Below the pieces are notes generated by a model. It was not told the origin of the DNA and searched no databases. It saw nothing but the letters and a program-made list of their open reading frames with translations. 10,848 bases of DNA. It comes from Acidobacteriota bacterium. Its GTDB lineage: Bacteria > Acidobacteriota > Terriglobia > Terriglobales > Acidobacteriaceae. Shown here one piece after another: positions 1 through 7,210 of this stretch; within the stretch, counting starts at the first letter, position 1; the number at the start of each line of letters is the position of its first letter. The stretch is from NCBI GenBank assembly GCA_021780095.1, contig JAJXZK010000449.1:1-10848 (forward strand), written 5' to 3'. Both the position numbers and the translations under genes were made by a program.

Positions 1-52
1 CTGTCTGCCTCCGCGCGGATCTTCGGGGATATAGTTAGGTTGAAGGTTTGCA
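1..52. other. upstream flank of the Rieske gene
   Basis: No gene can be supported in these bases. A TATAGT hexamer at 30-35 matches the -10 consensus at five of six positions, but there is no -35-like element at the right distance. A GAAGG Shine-Dalgarno-like stretch lies at 42-46, six bases before the TTG at 53. Confidence 0.3.
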
Positions 53-1198
53 TTGGAACAGAAGATTGTAATGAATATGGTTTCAACCCCATCCGCCAGT
101 AGTACGCCAGTCCAGCAGCCTGTGGCTCAGGCTGCGACGTTGATCTATGACGACTGGTACCCGGCGATGCGCAGTGATCGACTGCGCCGAGGTCAGACTG
201 CGACCGCCATGCTTTTGGGAATTCCTCTCCTTCTGGGCAGAACCGTGGACGACAAACTATTTGCCATGCGCGACAGCTGCCCACATCGAGGCATTCCGCT
301 TTCCTACGGCGTGTTCAATGCATCTGGAGTCACCTGCAAATATCACGGGTGGAGGTTCGATCCTGTCACCGGCCAGTGCAGGGAGATTCCATCCCTGACG
401 CCCGACGATACCCTCGACTGCGCTCGCGTCTACGCGACCGCCTTTCCCTGTGAGGAACGCGATGGACATGTGTGGGTCTATGTGCCGGGGCCGGGGGTTG
501 GCCGCGTGCGCCCTGAAGATCTGCACGCTTTGCCGCCGATTCCGGAAGTGGCAAAATTTGGAACGCGCTATCGCTGGGCACACCTGGCTGCGGAGTTGCC
601 CTGCAATGTCGATCATGGAATTATCGGGCTGATGGATCCAGCGCACGGCCCCTTCGTCCACCAATCCTGGTGGTGGCGCAGCGGCAGCAGCATCCACGTA
701 AAACAAAAGCAATTTGAGCCGGTTCCGCAGGGCTTTCGCATGACCGCACATGCGCCTTCCGCCAATAGTGCGCCGTATAAATTGCTGGGCGTCTACGGCC
801 AAGCGGTGATGACGACCATCGATTTCGTACTCCCCAACCGCCGCTACGAGACGATCCGCTGTGGCGATAAATGGTTCTCCAGCCTCACCACCGTCACACC
901 GACGACGGCGACGACATGCCGCATTGATGTGTGTGCCGCGTGGAACGTTTTTTATCGCGTTCCATTTGTCACCTCGATTGCCAAGGCCTTTGGACGGCGA
1001 TTTGTCGAGCAGGATCGCCAGACCATGGTCGAGCAGGCACAGGGTCTGCAGTTCAATCCATCCCTAATGTTGATCGATGATGCCGATCGCCCAGCGAAAT
1101 GGTATTTCGCGCTGAAGCAGGCACGTTTGCAGATGGTTTCGACCGGCAAATTTGAGCACCCGCTGACGGGTCCGGTCATGTTGCAATGGCGTAGCTAG
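53..1198 (+). CDS. Rieske [2Fe-2S] non-haem iron oxygenase, alpha-subunit type
   Basis: This is a probable terminal oxygenase of the Rieske ring-hydroxylating family, which uses O2 and electrons from a ferredoxin or reductase to oxidise an organic substrate. The N-terminal Rieske domain shows the CPH (C76, H78) and CKYH (C95, H98) cluster ligands, 16 residues apart. The catalytic domain has D195-x2-H198-x4-H203, giving the bridging Asp and the two iron-binding His. D321 in the helix VEQDRQ is a plausible third ligand. The 381-residue length suits the VanA/KshA-like, homotrimeric type rather than the alpha-beta dioxygenases. I cannot name the substrate. No ferredoxin, reductase or beta subunit is adjacent. 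The start is uncertain: TTG at 53 follows GAAGG, while ATG at 71 follows GAAG with similar spacing, and ATG at 77 is also possible. The first 30 residues are Ser/Pro/Gln-rich and poorly constrained. The gene converges on the GH57 gene, 15 bases away. Confidence 0.9.
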   Translation: MEQKIVMNMVSTPSASSTPVQQPVAQAATLIYDDWYPAMRSDRLRRGQTATAMLLGIPLLLGRTVDDKLFAMRDSCPHRGIPLSYGVFNASGVTCKYHGWRFDPVTGQCREIPSLTPDDTLDCARVYATAFPCEERDGHVWVYVPGPGVGRVRPEDLHALPPIPEVAKFGTRYRWAHLAAELPCNVDHGIIGLMDPAHGPFVHQSWWWRSGSSIHVKQKQFEPVPQGFRMTAHAPSANSAPYKLLGVYGQAVMTTIDFVLPNRRYETIRCGDKWFSSLTTVTPTTATTCRIDVCAAWNVFYRVPFVTSIAKAFGRRFVEQDRQTMVEQAQGLQFNPSLMLIDDADRPAKWYFALKQARLQMVSTGKFEHPLTGPVMLQWRS

Positions 1199-1240
1199 AA
1201 CGATTCCGCGCCTTTATTTGTCGACAGCCAGCTGGTCGAC
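1199..1240. terminator. possible hairpin at the convergent gene junction
   Basis: GTCGAC at 1220-1225 recurs at 1235-1240. The hexamer is self-complementary, so the two copies can pair around a nine-base loop. The dyad lies in the last codons of the GH57 gene, just beyond the stop of the facing Rieske gene. No T-run follows it on either strand, so it is not a classical intrinsic terminator and may be chance. Confidence 0.2.
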
Positions 1241-3673
1241 GTCGATATCCAATTTCGTTCCAAGCTCACGAAATTTCTGTTCCCACTCGACGTGGTTCGT
1301 GTCGGCAAATGTTCGCTGGCGCGAGATGGTGTACCAGAGATTCTGCGCTTCCCACACATCCACTTGAATCGGCAACTCATGCAACACGTCGCAGACCTGG
1401 AGTGCGGTGTCGAGATACTTGCGGTCCATGTGCAACTCTAGCTCCTGCATCGCGCGCAACATGCGCTGGCTGGCCACAAATGGCACAGAAACAGTGTCGA
1501 TTTCAATCTGGTCGGCGCGTATCTGGGTCAGCAATCCTCGCAGGCGAGCAGCATCGAACGGATCGTTGGCCAGTTCCTGGCGGAGGTCCGCATTCAGGCT
1601 GAATTCGGCGGCCAACATCAGCACACGCGGTTTTGGCATTCCGCTCAGGCTCAGGTAGTGCAGCAGCGAAATGTGATCGTCGTACATGGTTCGCATTGTG
1701 CCTTCCATCTCCGCCAAAGTGTGGTCCAGCAGGAGTTGGAGAATGCGCCGCTGCTCCTCTCGAAATAATGACATCAGTGAATAGCGGGTGGTATCGAACT
1801 CGCGATCAAAAAGCAGGATTCCTTCGGCGATATCGGCACTCAGCAAGGTCTCTTGCATCTTTTTGACAAAATTCTGGAACTTGTCTTGGTTCGCTGGATC
1901 GAGGGGTTGCACGGTGGCAGAAAGATTTTGATCGCCGCGGTAGTACACCGCAAACAAAAGATCCTCCTCTTCCAGCGTAACCCGCGAAGAGACTTCTGCT
2001 TGACCGTAGGCAAAACGGCGACGTCCCATGCTGAGCAGTTCACCCGATGTGCGACGAACGTCGTAGCAGAACAGCGGCGTGGTTTCCGGCTGAGGCTCGA
2101 ACATGGAAATGATGGCATAGTGCGCGCCCACCCGCTCCAGGTCGATCTCCTGCGCTACTACGCTTTTGCGATAAATCTCCGCTCCGCTGGTGTGCTCGGG
2201 TCCATTGCTTTCCGCCTGCGCGAGGCGCTGGAGAAACTCTGGCTCGAGCGCCGCGCCGGGGCTGCCGAACACTTCCGCCGCCAACTGCAGTACGCGTCCT
2301 GCATAGGAGATCACCTGCACCGTCTCGATCCCTGCCAGGTCGTCGAAAAACCATCCACAACTGGTGTACATCAGCTGCAGATGACGCTCTATTTCCATCA
2401 GTTTCAACGCCGTGATTCGTTCCAGCAGCGACAGCGTGCGCAGGCAGTGCTCCTCCAAAAAGAGTTGCTGCGAAGCCGGATTGCGATCCAGGACTACGCG
2501 AATATAGTTGTCGCGTGCGACGGCAGGATCGTGAAACAACGTCGTCGCAGAGATCTGCCATAAGGGCCGCGTTGCATCGCGAAGCCAATCGAGAGCGTTG
2601 CGCAACGGCGCCCGCCACTTCTGGTTCCAATCAGGATGCTGCCCCGTGTTGCATCCACAGTTGGCTCGCCATCGCTCCACTCCATGGCCGCAACTCCAGG
2701 AAGAATTCTCGCGAATCTCCGCCTCCGACGTTGGAGGGAATTTCTCCAGGAATTCTCCGTAATTGGTCAGATGAACTTCGCTGTCGTGCTCGATCGACTG
2801 CAGCGCATACGCCAAAGCCATGTCGCCATGTCGATGGTGATGCCCGTAGCTTTCGCCGTCGGTTGCAATGTGGACAAGCTGTCCTGCCTCAGTGTTGTCG
2901 CGGAAACCGTTGAGCATGCGTTTCGTCAGGTCTCCGCCATTGTTGAGCAGGCCTTCAAATGCAATGGCGCGCGATATGGGCCCATCGTAGAAAAATACCG
3001 TGATGCTGTGCCCTTCGGAGGTGTGTACCAGGTACGGCTGAGTTGGGTCGACGCTTGCGTTGGGGGTTTCCCGCCACGTGGGACCTTCCGGATCGTCCTC
3101 AGTGCCAATGTCCCGGACACGGGCGCATTGGTGCGGCGCCAGAATTGTGAACAGGATTCCGTGCCGCGCCAGCAGGTCCAGGCTCTCCAGATCGACGGCC
3201 GTTTCCGACAGCCACATGCCTTCCGGCTTGCGGCCAAAGCGATGTTCAAAGTCGGCGATGCCCCATCGGATCTGCGTAATTTTGTCCTGCGTGGAGGCCA
3301 GCGGAAGAATGATGTGGTTGTAGACCTGCGCGATAGCCGAGCCATGTCCGCCGAATCTCTCTATGCTGATGCGGTCGGCATCGATAATTTTCTGATAGCT
3401 TACGGGAGCGGATTTTTCCATCCACGCCAGCAGCGTGGGGCCGAAATTGAAACTGATGCGGGAATAGTTGTTGACGATCCGAATGATCTTGTTTTGCGTA
3501 TTCAGGATGCGCGAGCTGCCGTTGGCGGCGTAACACTCATGGTTGATGCGAGCATTCCAGTCGTGATACGGCGCGGCGGAGTCCTGCACCTCAATCGCTT
3601 CCAGCCACGCATTCTCTCGCGGCGGCTGGTAGAAGTGGCCATGCACGCACACAAATCGTTGGGGCGCGCTCAT
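1214..3673 (-). CDS. GH57 family glycoside hydrolase with DUF3536 C-terminal region
   Basis: This is a probable cytoplasmic alpha-glucan-active enzyme (hydrolase or transglycosidase) of family GH57. The N-terminal catalytic domain, about residues 5-320, shows the family's ordered motifs: HGHFYQP at 11-17, GGHG near 108-111, WLSE with the predicted nucleophile E157, FFYDG with the predicted acid/base D230, and TDGESYGHHH at 271-280. A conserved Cys-rich stretch follows (WSCGHG with C327, then C338 and C340). The long remainder, about residues 370-819, is helical in appearance and ends in the region known as DUF3536. There is no signal peptide. The start is well supported: ATG at 3673 follows GGAG with six bases between, and the ATG overlaps the stop of the upstream glycosylase gene as ATGA. 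Proteins of this architecture are known in acidobacteria, cyanobacteria and others, often near glycogen genes, but their exact reaction is not settled, so amylase, branching or debranching activity cannot be chosen from sequence. Confidence 0.9.
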   Translation of the reverse strand: MSAPQRFVCVHGHFYQPPRENAWLEAIEVQDSAAPYHDWNARINHECYAANGSSRILNTQNKIIRIVNNYSRISFNFGPTLLAWMEKSAPVSYQKIIDADRISIERFGGHGSAIAQVYNHIILPLASTQDKITQIRWGIADFEHRFGRKPEGMWLSETAVDLESLDLLARHGILFTILAPHQCARVRDIGTEDDPEGPTWRETPNASVDPTQPYLVHTSEGHSITVFFYDGPISRAIAFEGLLNNGGDLTKRMLNGFRDNTEAGQLVHIATDGESYGHHHRHGDMALAYALQSIEHDSEVHLTNYGEFLEKFPPTSEAEIRENSSWSCGHGVERWRANCGCNTGQHPDWNQKWRAPLRNALDWLRDATRPLWQISATTLFHDPAVARDNYIRVVLDRNPASQQLFLEEHCLRTLSLLERITALKLMEIERHLQLMYTSCGWFFDDLAGIETVQVISYAGRVLQLAAEVFGSPGAALEPEFLQRLAQAESNGPEHTSGAEIYRKSVVAQEIDLERVGAHYAIISMFEPQPETTPLFCYDVRRTSGELLSMGRRRFAYGQAEVSSRVTLEEEDLLFAVYYRGDQNLSATVQPLDPANQDKFQNFVKKMQETLLSADIAEGILLFDREFDTTRYSLMSLFREEQRRILQLLLDHTLAEMEGTMRTMYDDHISLLHYLSLSGMPKPRVLMLAAEFSLNADLRQELANDPFDAARLRGLLTQIRADQIEIDTVSVPFVASQRMLRAMQELELHMDRKYLDTALQVCDVLHELPIQVDVWEAQNLWYTISRQRTFADTNHVEWEQKFRELGTKLDIDVDQLAVDK

Positions 3674-4389
3674 CGATTTCTCCGCGCGGGTGGCGGTACA
3701 TCTTCGGCTGCCAGGTCACAGGCGCGCCACAAATACCAGCTGGCCACAGAATGCCATGGGTCCCAGCGCGCTGCGCGGCGTCGCATCACGTCGGGTGCGG
3801 GAAGATCGGCTTGGGTCACCGGATCGCCCGGGCGTAATTTGCCGAAGGTGAGGGCGAATCCTTTGCGGACTCCATAGTCTGAAACCGGGAGCACGTTAGG
3901 CCGGCCCATGCGAAAGATGAGCAGCATTTGCACTGTCCAAACGCCAATCCCACGCACAGTGGTGAGCCGCGCACAAATCTCGTCATCGTCCATTCGGTGC
4001 AGCTTCGTCAGGGGCGGCACAATCCCTGCCTCGCTCTTTTCCGCCAAGTCTCGAATCGCAAGCAGCTTACTTGCCGACAGGCCGGCGCCACGCAGCGCGG
4101 CATCGCTCAGGCGCAACATTCCCGCTGCGGTCGGGGTGAGATCGGGAAACAACTCCAGGATGCGGCCATGAATCGCTTTCGCGGCGCGTCCATGCAATTG
4201 CTGGTACACGATGGATTCCAGTAGCGCTTCAAAGGTGGAATGTGTTGGCTTCAGCCGCATGGCGAACGGTCCGGAACGCTGCATCAATTTGGCAAGGCGT
4301 GCGTCCGCCGCCGTCAATTCCTGACAGGCGCGGGCGTGATCGTAACGAACTTTGCGGAGACCGCCAGTCACTCTTTCCAGTCTATACAC
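3670..4389 (-). CDS. DNA-3-methyladenine glycosylase, AlkA/MAG type (HhH-GPD)
   Basis: This base-excision repair enzyme is predicted to remove alkylated purines such as 3-methyladenine from DNA. The HhH-GPD fold is evident: LESIVYQQLHGRAA at 57-70 is the conserved first helix with the QQ pair, LTTVRGIGVWTVQM at 142-155 is the helix-hairpin-helix, and D171 in PVSDYGVRKG is the catalytic Asp. WDPWHSVASWYLWR at 209-222 is the typical C-terminal signature. At 239 residues it lacks the extra N-terminal domain of E. coli AlkA and resembles yeast MAG1 and the short bacterial forms. The start is uncertain. GTG at 4389 gives the longest frame but has only a distant GAGG. An in-frame GTG at residue 7 is possible, and family members usually begin close to the RYDHARACQEL region. 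It is the first gene of a two-gene unit with the GH57 gene. No adaptive-response regulator (Ada) is in view. Confidence 0.88.
   Translation of the reverse strand: MYRLERVTGGLRKVRYDHARACQELTAADARLAKLMQRSGPFAMRLKPTHSTFEALLESIVYQQLHGRAAKAIHGRILELFPDLTPTAAGMLRLSDAALRGAGLSASKLLAIRDLAEKSEAGIVPPLTKLHRMDDDEICARLTTVRGIGVWTVQMLLIFRMGRPNVLPVSDYGVRKGFALTFGKLRPGDPVTQADLPAPDVMRRRAARWDPWHSVASWYLWRACDLAAEDVPPPARRNR
3674..3683 (-). promoter_or_regulatory. ribosome binding site of the GH57 gene
   Basis: On the minus strand GGAG (3683-3680) is followed by six bases and ATG at 3673. It sits inside the last codons of the AlkA-like gene. Together with the ATGA overlap it fixes the GH57 start and implies coupled translation. 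Confidence 0.7.
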
Positions 4390-4522
4390 TGTTGCGTAGC
4401 AGCTGCCTCATCTATAGCGTCGCGACTTCGACCGACGGTCTGAGATCCGCTTTGAGTGCAGGTACCAGCGGTATCGAGCGATTTCGAGCGTATGAGTCAG
4501 CTTCTAACAGGCGAGGTGAGCG
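4390..4522. promoter_or_regulatory. divergent intergenic region between the glycosylase and aldehyde dehydrogenase genes
   Basis: These 133 bases separate two divergently transcribed genes, so promoters for both units should lie here. I could not find a convincing pair of -35 and -10 boxes on either strand. AGCG recurs at 4467, 4477 and 4487, exactly one helical turn apart, within a partly conserved ten-base unit. GAGGTGA at 4513-4519 is the Shine-Dalgarno sequence of the downstream gene. Confidence 0.45.
4513..4519 (+). promoter_or_regulatory. ribosome binding site of the aldehyde dehydrogenase gene
   Basis: GAGGTGA lies three bases before GTG at 4523. The gap is short, but this is the only strong Shine-Dalgarno match and it supports the GTG start over internal candidates. 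Confidence 0.55.
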
Positions 4523-5992
4523 GTGCAGCGGAACATCGAAAGTATTCCTGCAGAAGAAATCGGCTGGATCATTCGCGGACATGAACATCGCACAGGCACG
4601 CGGCTGGAAGTGCGAGCGCCATTTGATCAATCCTTGATCAGCCATGTCTGGCAGGCAACGTGGTCGGATGCGCAACAGGCTGTATCGGCATCGGTCGAGG
4701 GATTCGCACGCACCGCTGAGCTAGGGTCTTGGGAGAGGCAAAATATTTTGGCCGCAGTGGCCGTTCGGCTGCAGTCGGAGAAGGAGCGATTCGCGCAGAC
4801 CATTATGCGCGAGGCCGGCAAGCCGATTACAGCCGCCCGCGCCGAAGTCGATCGGGCCATGCTGACATTTCGCGTTGCTGCGGAAGAGTCGACTCGTATG
4901 GGCGGCGAAGTTCTGCCGCTCGACCTGATTCCATCCTCCGCCGGACGATGGGGACTAACGCGCAGATTTCCCTGCGGGCTGGTTCTGGCCATCACACCGT
5001 TTAATTTTCCGTTGAATCTGGTGGCGCACAAGCTCGCGCCCGCCATTGCTTGCGGATGTCCGGTGATCTTGAAGCCCGCGCCGCAAACGCCATTGAGTTC
5101 CTGGCTTTTGGTGCGCGCCATTTTGGAGGCTGGCTGGCCTGCGGAAGCGCTCGCGTTTCTTCCGCTCTCCAACGAGGACACATCGCGGCTAGTGGCGGAA
5201 GACGATCGCATTCGCGCGGTCAGCTTTACCGGAAGCGCTCGCGTTGGGTGGCAGCTGAAAGCGCTGGCAAAAAAGAAACGCGTGCTGCTGGAACTGGGCG
5301 GAAACGCCGCCATGATCGTCCATAGGGATTGGCCAGATCTCGAGGGCGCGGCCCAATCCGCCGTGAAAGGTGGATTTGGATATTCCGGGCAAAGTTGTAT
5401 TTCGGTGCAACGCGTGTATGTGCAGCAGTCGATCTTCAAACCATTTTGCGACGCAGTGATACGCCAGGTTGAGAGTCTTCAGGTAGGCGATCCAGCGTTG
5501 GAAACAACCGACGTGGGTCCGCTGATTCGCGAGAGCGATGCGGAGCGGGTGGAGGCCTGGATTGACGAAGCGATTCGCGGCGGCGCGACACAGCTGACCG
5601 GCGGAAAACGAAATGGCCAGTTGATTCGTCCAACTGTTTTAACCGGCACTTGCTCAACCATGAGAGTTAGCAATGAGGAAGTCTTTGGGCCCGTCATTAC
5701 CATAGAGCCCTACGAAAACTTTTCCGACGCGACGGCCGCGGTGAATGCCTCGAGGTATGGACTGCAGGCTGGCTTGCTGACCCGCGATGCAGGACTGATT
5801 CAGGAGGCGTATCGGGCGCTGGAAGTGGGAGCGCTCATCGTAGGGGACGCCCCAACATGGCGGCTGGATTCGATGCCATATGGCGGCATGAAGGATTCCG
5901 GCGAGGGACGAGAGGGCGTTCGATATGCGATTGAAGAGATGACCGAGCCGCGCCTGTTGGTGATGGCTCTCAAGCGCAACCCACAAGGATGA
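4523..5992 (+). CDS. NAD(P)-dependent aldehyde dehydrogenase family protein
   Basis: This cytoplasmic enzyme is predicted to oxidise an aldehyde to its acid with NAD(P)+. All main family residues are present: N161 in ITPFNFPLN (oxyanion site), K184 in ILKPA, the Rossmann turn FTGSARVG at 235-242, the general base E257 in LELGG, the nucleophile C292 in GQSC, and E386 in NEEVFGP. At 489 residues it is full length. The C-terminal stretch with RLDSMPYGG at 447-455 and SGEGREG resembles the branch with lactaldehyde dehydrogenases, phosphonoacetaldehyde dehydrogenase and non-phosphorylating glyceraldehyde-3-phosphate dehydrogenases. The substrate cannot be fixed from sequence. The GTG start at 4523 is chosen because of the GAGGTGA just before it. 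The gene seems monocistronic: it is divergent from the glycosylase unit and separated from actA by 312 bases. Confidence 0.92.
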   Translation: MQRNIESIPAEEIGWIIRGHEHRTGTRLEVRAPFDQSLISHVWQATWSDAQQAVSASVEGFARTAELGSWERQNILAAVAVRLQSEKERFAQTIMREAGKPITAARAEVDRAMLTFRVAAEESTRMGGEVLPLDLIPSSAGRWGLTRRFPCGLVLAITPFNFPLNLVAHKLAPAIACGCPVILKPAPQTPLSSWLLVRAILEAGWPAEALAFLPLSNEDTSRLVAEDDRIRAVSFTGSARVGWQLKALAKKKRVLLELGGNAAMIVHRDWPDLEGAAQSAVKGGFGYSGQSCISVQRVYVQQSIFKPFCDAVIRQVESLQVGDPALETTDVGPLIRESDAERVEAWIDEAIRGGATQLTGGKRNGQLIRPTVLTGTCSTMRVSNEEVFGPVITIEPYENFSDATAAVNASRYGLQAGLLTRDAGLIQEAYRALEVGALIVGDAPTWRLDSMPYGGMKDSGEGREGVRYAIEEMTEPRLLVMALKRNPQG

Positions 5993-6006
5993 GACTGTCG
6001 CGCGTC

Positions 6007-6036
6007 CTACATTGCGTCCACGATGAGCGAATGTAG
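6007..6036 (+). terminator. possible hairpin downstream of the aldehyde dehydrogenase gene
   Basis: CTACATT at 6007-6013 is exactly complementary to AATGTAG at 6030-6036, 15 bases after the stop codon. The loop is 16 bases and no T-run follows, so it could be a Rho-independent-like 3' end structure only in a loose sense. Confidence 0.25.
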
Positions 6037-6084
6037 TAGCGGATGGATCAGCAGTTCGATAGAAATGATTTCCATATAGAAGAA

Positions 6085-6103
6085 AAATTTTCTCAGAAAA
6101 TTT
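6085..6103. repeat. perfect AT-rich inverted repeat in the act leader
   Basis: AAATTTTC at 6085-6092 and GAAAATTT at 6096-6103 form a perfect 8+8 dyad around TCA. It stands out in GC-rich surroundings. It could be an operator for a dimeric regulator or part of the promoter region. As a terminator it would be weak, since the stem is nearly all A-T. Confidence 0.5.
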
Positions 6104-6288
6104 GAATTGGGGTTGCCGAACTTTCCATCGCTCCTGTAGTCTTTCTTTCGGGTCGTCGAATTTTCCCGCGACGGCAAACTCTTGTTTTGCAACCAAAACC
6201 CGTCACAGCTCATCGCCCAACAAGAACGCCTTCAGCGATGGGTTCGGGGCAAATTCAGACAGCCAGGCTAAACGCCGGGCGAGCAGGC

Positions 6289-6295
6289 AGGAAAG
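6289..6295 (+). promoter_or_regulatory. ribosome binding site of actA
   Basis: AGGAAAG ends nine bases before the ATG at 6305, a good distance, and supports that start. Confidence 0.65.
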
Positions 6296-6304
6296 CACCT
6301 ACAC

Positions 6305-7210
6305 ATGGCGCAGATTTTCGACCGCAGTTCCAATTCGCTGACTCGGATCAGTCTTGTTCTTTTTGGAGTAGTCTTGATCGGGGTCGGCGTAACGCTTAAC
6401 TACCTGCAGCGTTCCCCATGGGTCACCCGCCAAGGCCAACGCGCGGAACAGCCAGTCCCATTCAGCCACAAACATCACATACAGGGCCTGGGGCTGCAGT
6501 GTCAGTATTGCCACACGTCAGTGGAAAAATCGAGCTATGCTGGCATTCCACCGACCAAGACCTGCATCAACTGTCACGCCCAGATCTGGACCAATGCCGA
6601 CTTGCTGGGCCCAGTGCGCAACAGTTGGGCGACCGGTCAATCGGTTGTGTGGACCAAGGTGCACGATTTGCCGGATTACGTGTACTTCGACCACTCCATC
6701 CACGTCAACAAGGGGATTGGCTGTTCTACCTGTCATGGCCGCATTGATGAAATGCCGCTGACCTACCAGGCCAACACGCTGCAGATGGAATGGTGTCTGA
6801 ACTGCCATCGCAACCCGGTCAAGAATCTTCGTCCTACGTCGCAGGTCTACCAGATGGCCTGGGAAGGTCCCTCCACGCTTCATCCGGTCTGGTGTACGAA
6901 TCAGCCCACCACCCCCGGCACTCCGACGGCGCAACTGGTGGACTGCACCACGCAAAATCCTGACAACGACGCTTCCCAGATCGCCGCTCTCGACCCGCCG
7001 TCCAGCCCGCGCACCGGCACGGATTCGCCGAAATTTTCCGACATGCAATCCTGGTCGTCTTCAGCGGGTGGTTCCGTGCATGCCCAGGTCCCAGTCAACC
7101 CGCATTTCGTGAAGTTCACAGACCAGACATCCCTTGGAAGCTATCTCCTGGTGCAATACCACATCCGTCCGCCGCGGCAGCTGACCAGCTGTGACACCTG
7201 TCATCGATGA
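6305..7210 (+). CDS. actA: alternative complex III subunit ActA, pentahaem cytochrome c
   Basis: ActA is the multihaem c-type cytochrome of alternative complex III, facing the periplasm and taking electrons from the iron-sulfur clusters of ActB. The protein has a short cytoplasmic N-terminus, one membrane segment at about residues 14-33 that acts as an uncleaved anchor or signal, and five CXXCH haem sites: C66-H70, C87-H91, C140-H144, C164-H168 and C296-H300. FSHKHH at 53-58 and FDHSIH at 128-133 offer distal His ligands. The fifth haem site ends one residue before the stop, which is usual for this family as I recall it. Between haems 4 and 5 lies a long Pro/Ser/Thr-rich stretch, about residues 189-270, with two extra cysteines (C197, C214). 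I believe it is longer than in typical ActA. The stop overlaps the ATG of actB (ATGA). The subunit order actA-actB-actC confirms the assignment. Confidence 0.93.
   Translation: MAQIFDRSSNSLTRISLVLFGVVLIGVGVTLNYLQRSPWVTRQGQRAEQPVPFSHKHHIQGLGLQCQYCHTSVEKSSYAGIPPTKTCINCHAQIWTNADLLGPVRNSWATGQSVVWTKVHDLPDYVYFDHSIHVNKGIGCSTCHGRIDEMPLTYQANTLQMEWCLNCHRNPVKNLRPTSQVYQMAWEGPSTLHPVWCTNQPTTPGTPTAQLVDCTTQNPDNDASQIAALDPPSSPRTGTDSPKFSDMQSWSSSAGGSVHAQVPVNPHFVKFTDQTSLGSYLLVQYHIRPPRQLTSCDTCHR

Larger units (their letters stand above)
5993..6304. other. 312-base non-coding leader before the act operon
   Basis: I see no credible gene here. Short open frames on both strands lack a Shine-Dalgarno sequence and recognisable content. 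The region holds a possible hairpin at 6007-6036, an AT-rich stretch around 6060-6110 with a perfect dyad at 6085-6103, and the actA ribosome binding site at 6289-6295. The act promoter is expected here, but no clear -35/-10 pair could be picked. TTGCCG at 6113 with TGTAGT at 6135 is a weak option. I recognise no known riboswitch. Confidence 0.6.

Noticed and set aside
25..58. Sigma-70 promoter with TATAGT at 30-35
   Set aside because: The -10 match is good but no -35 element or extended -10 accompanies it, and a start there would leave only a very short leader.
2636..3877. 413-codon open frame on the plus strand opposite the GH57 gene
   Set aside because: It lies antisense to a gene with clear family motifs, has no recognisable content and is the kind of frame that GC-rich codon use produces on the opposite strand.
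6007..6213. 68-codon minus-strand frame in the act leader
   Set aside because: No ribosome binding site and no recognisable sequence. It runs through the AT-rich dyad and is most likely chance.
6102..6341. 79-codon plus-strand frame overlapping the start of actA
   Set aside because: It overlaps actA out of frame, and the composition (many Ser, Arg, Thr) and lack of a Shine-Dalgarno sequence argue against a real leader peptide.
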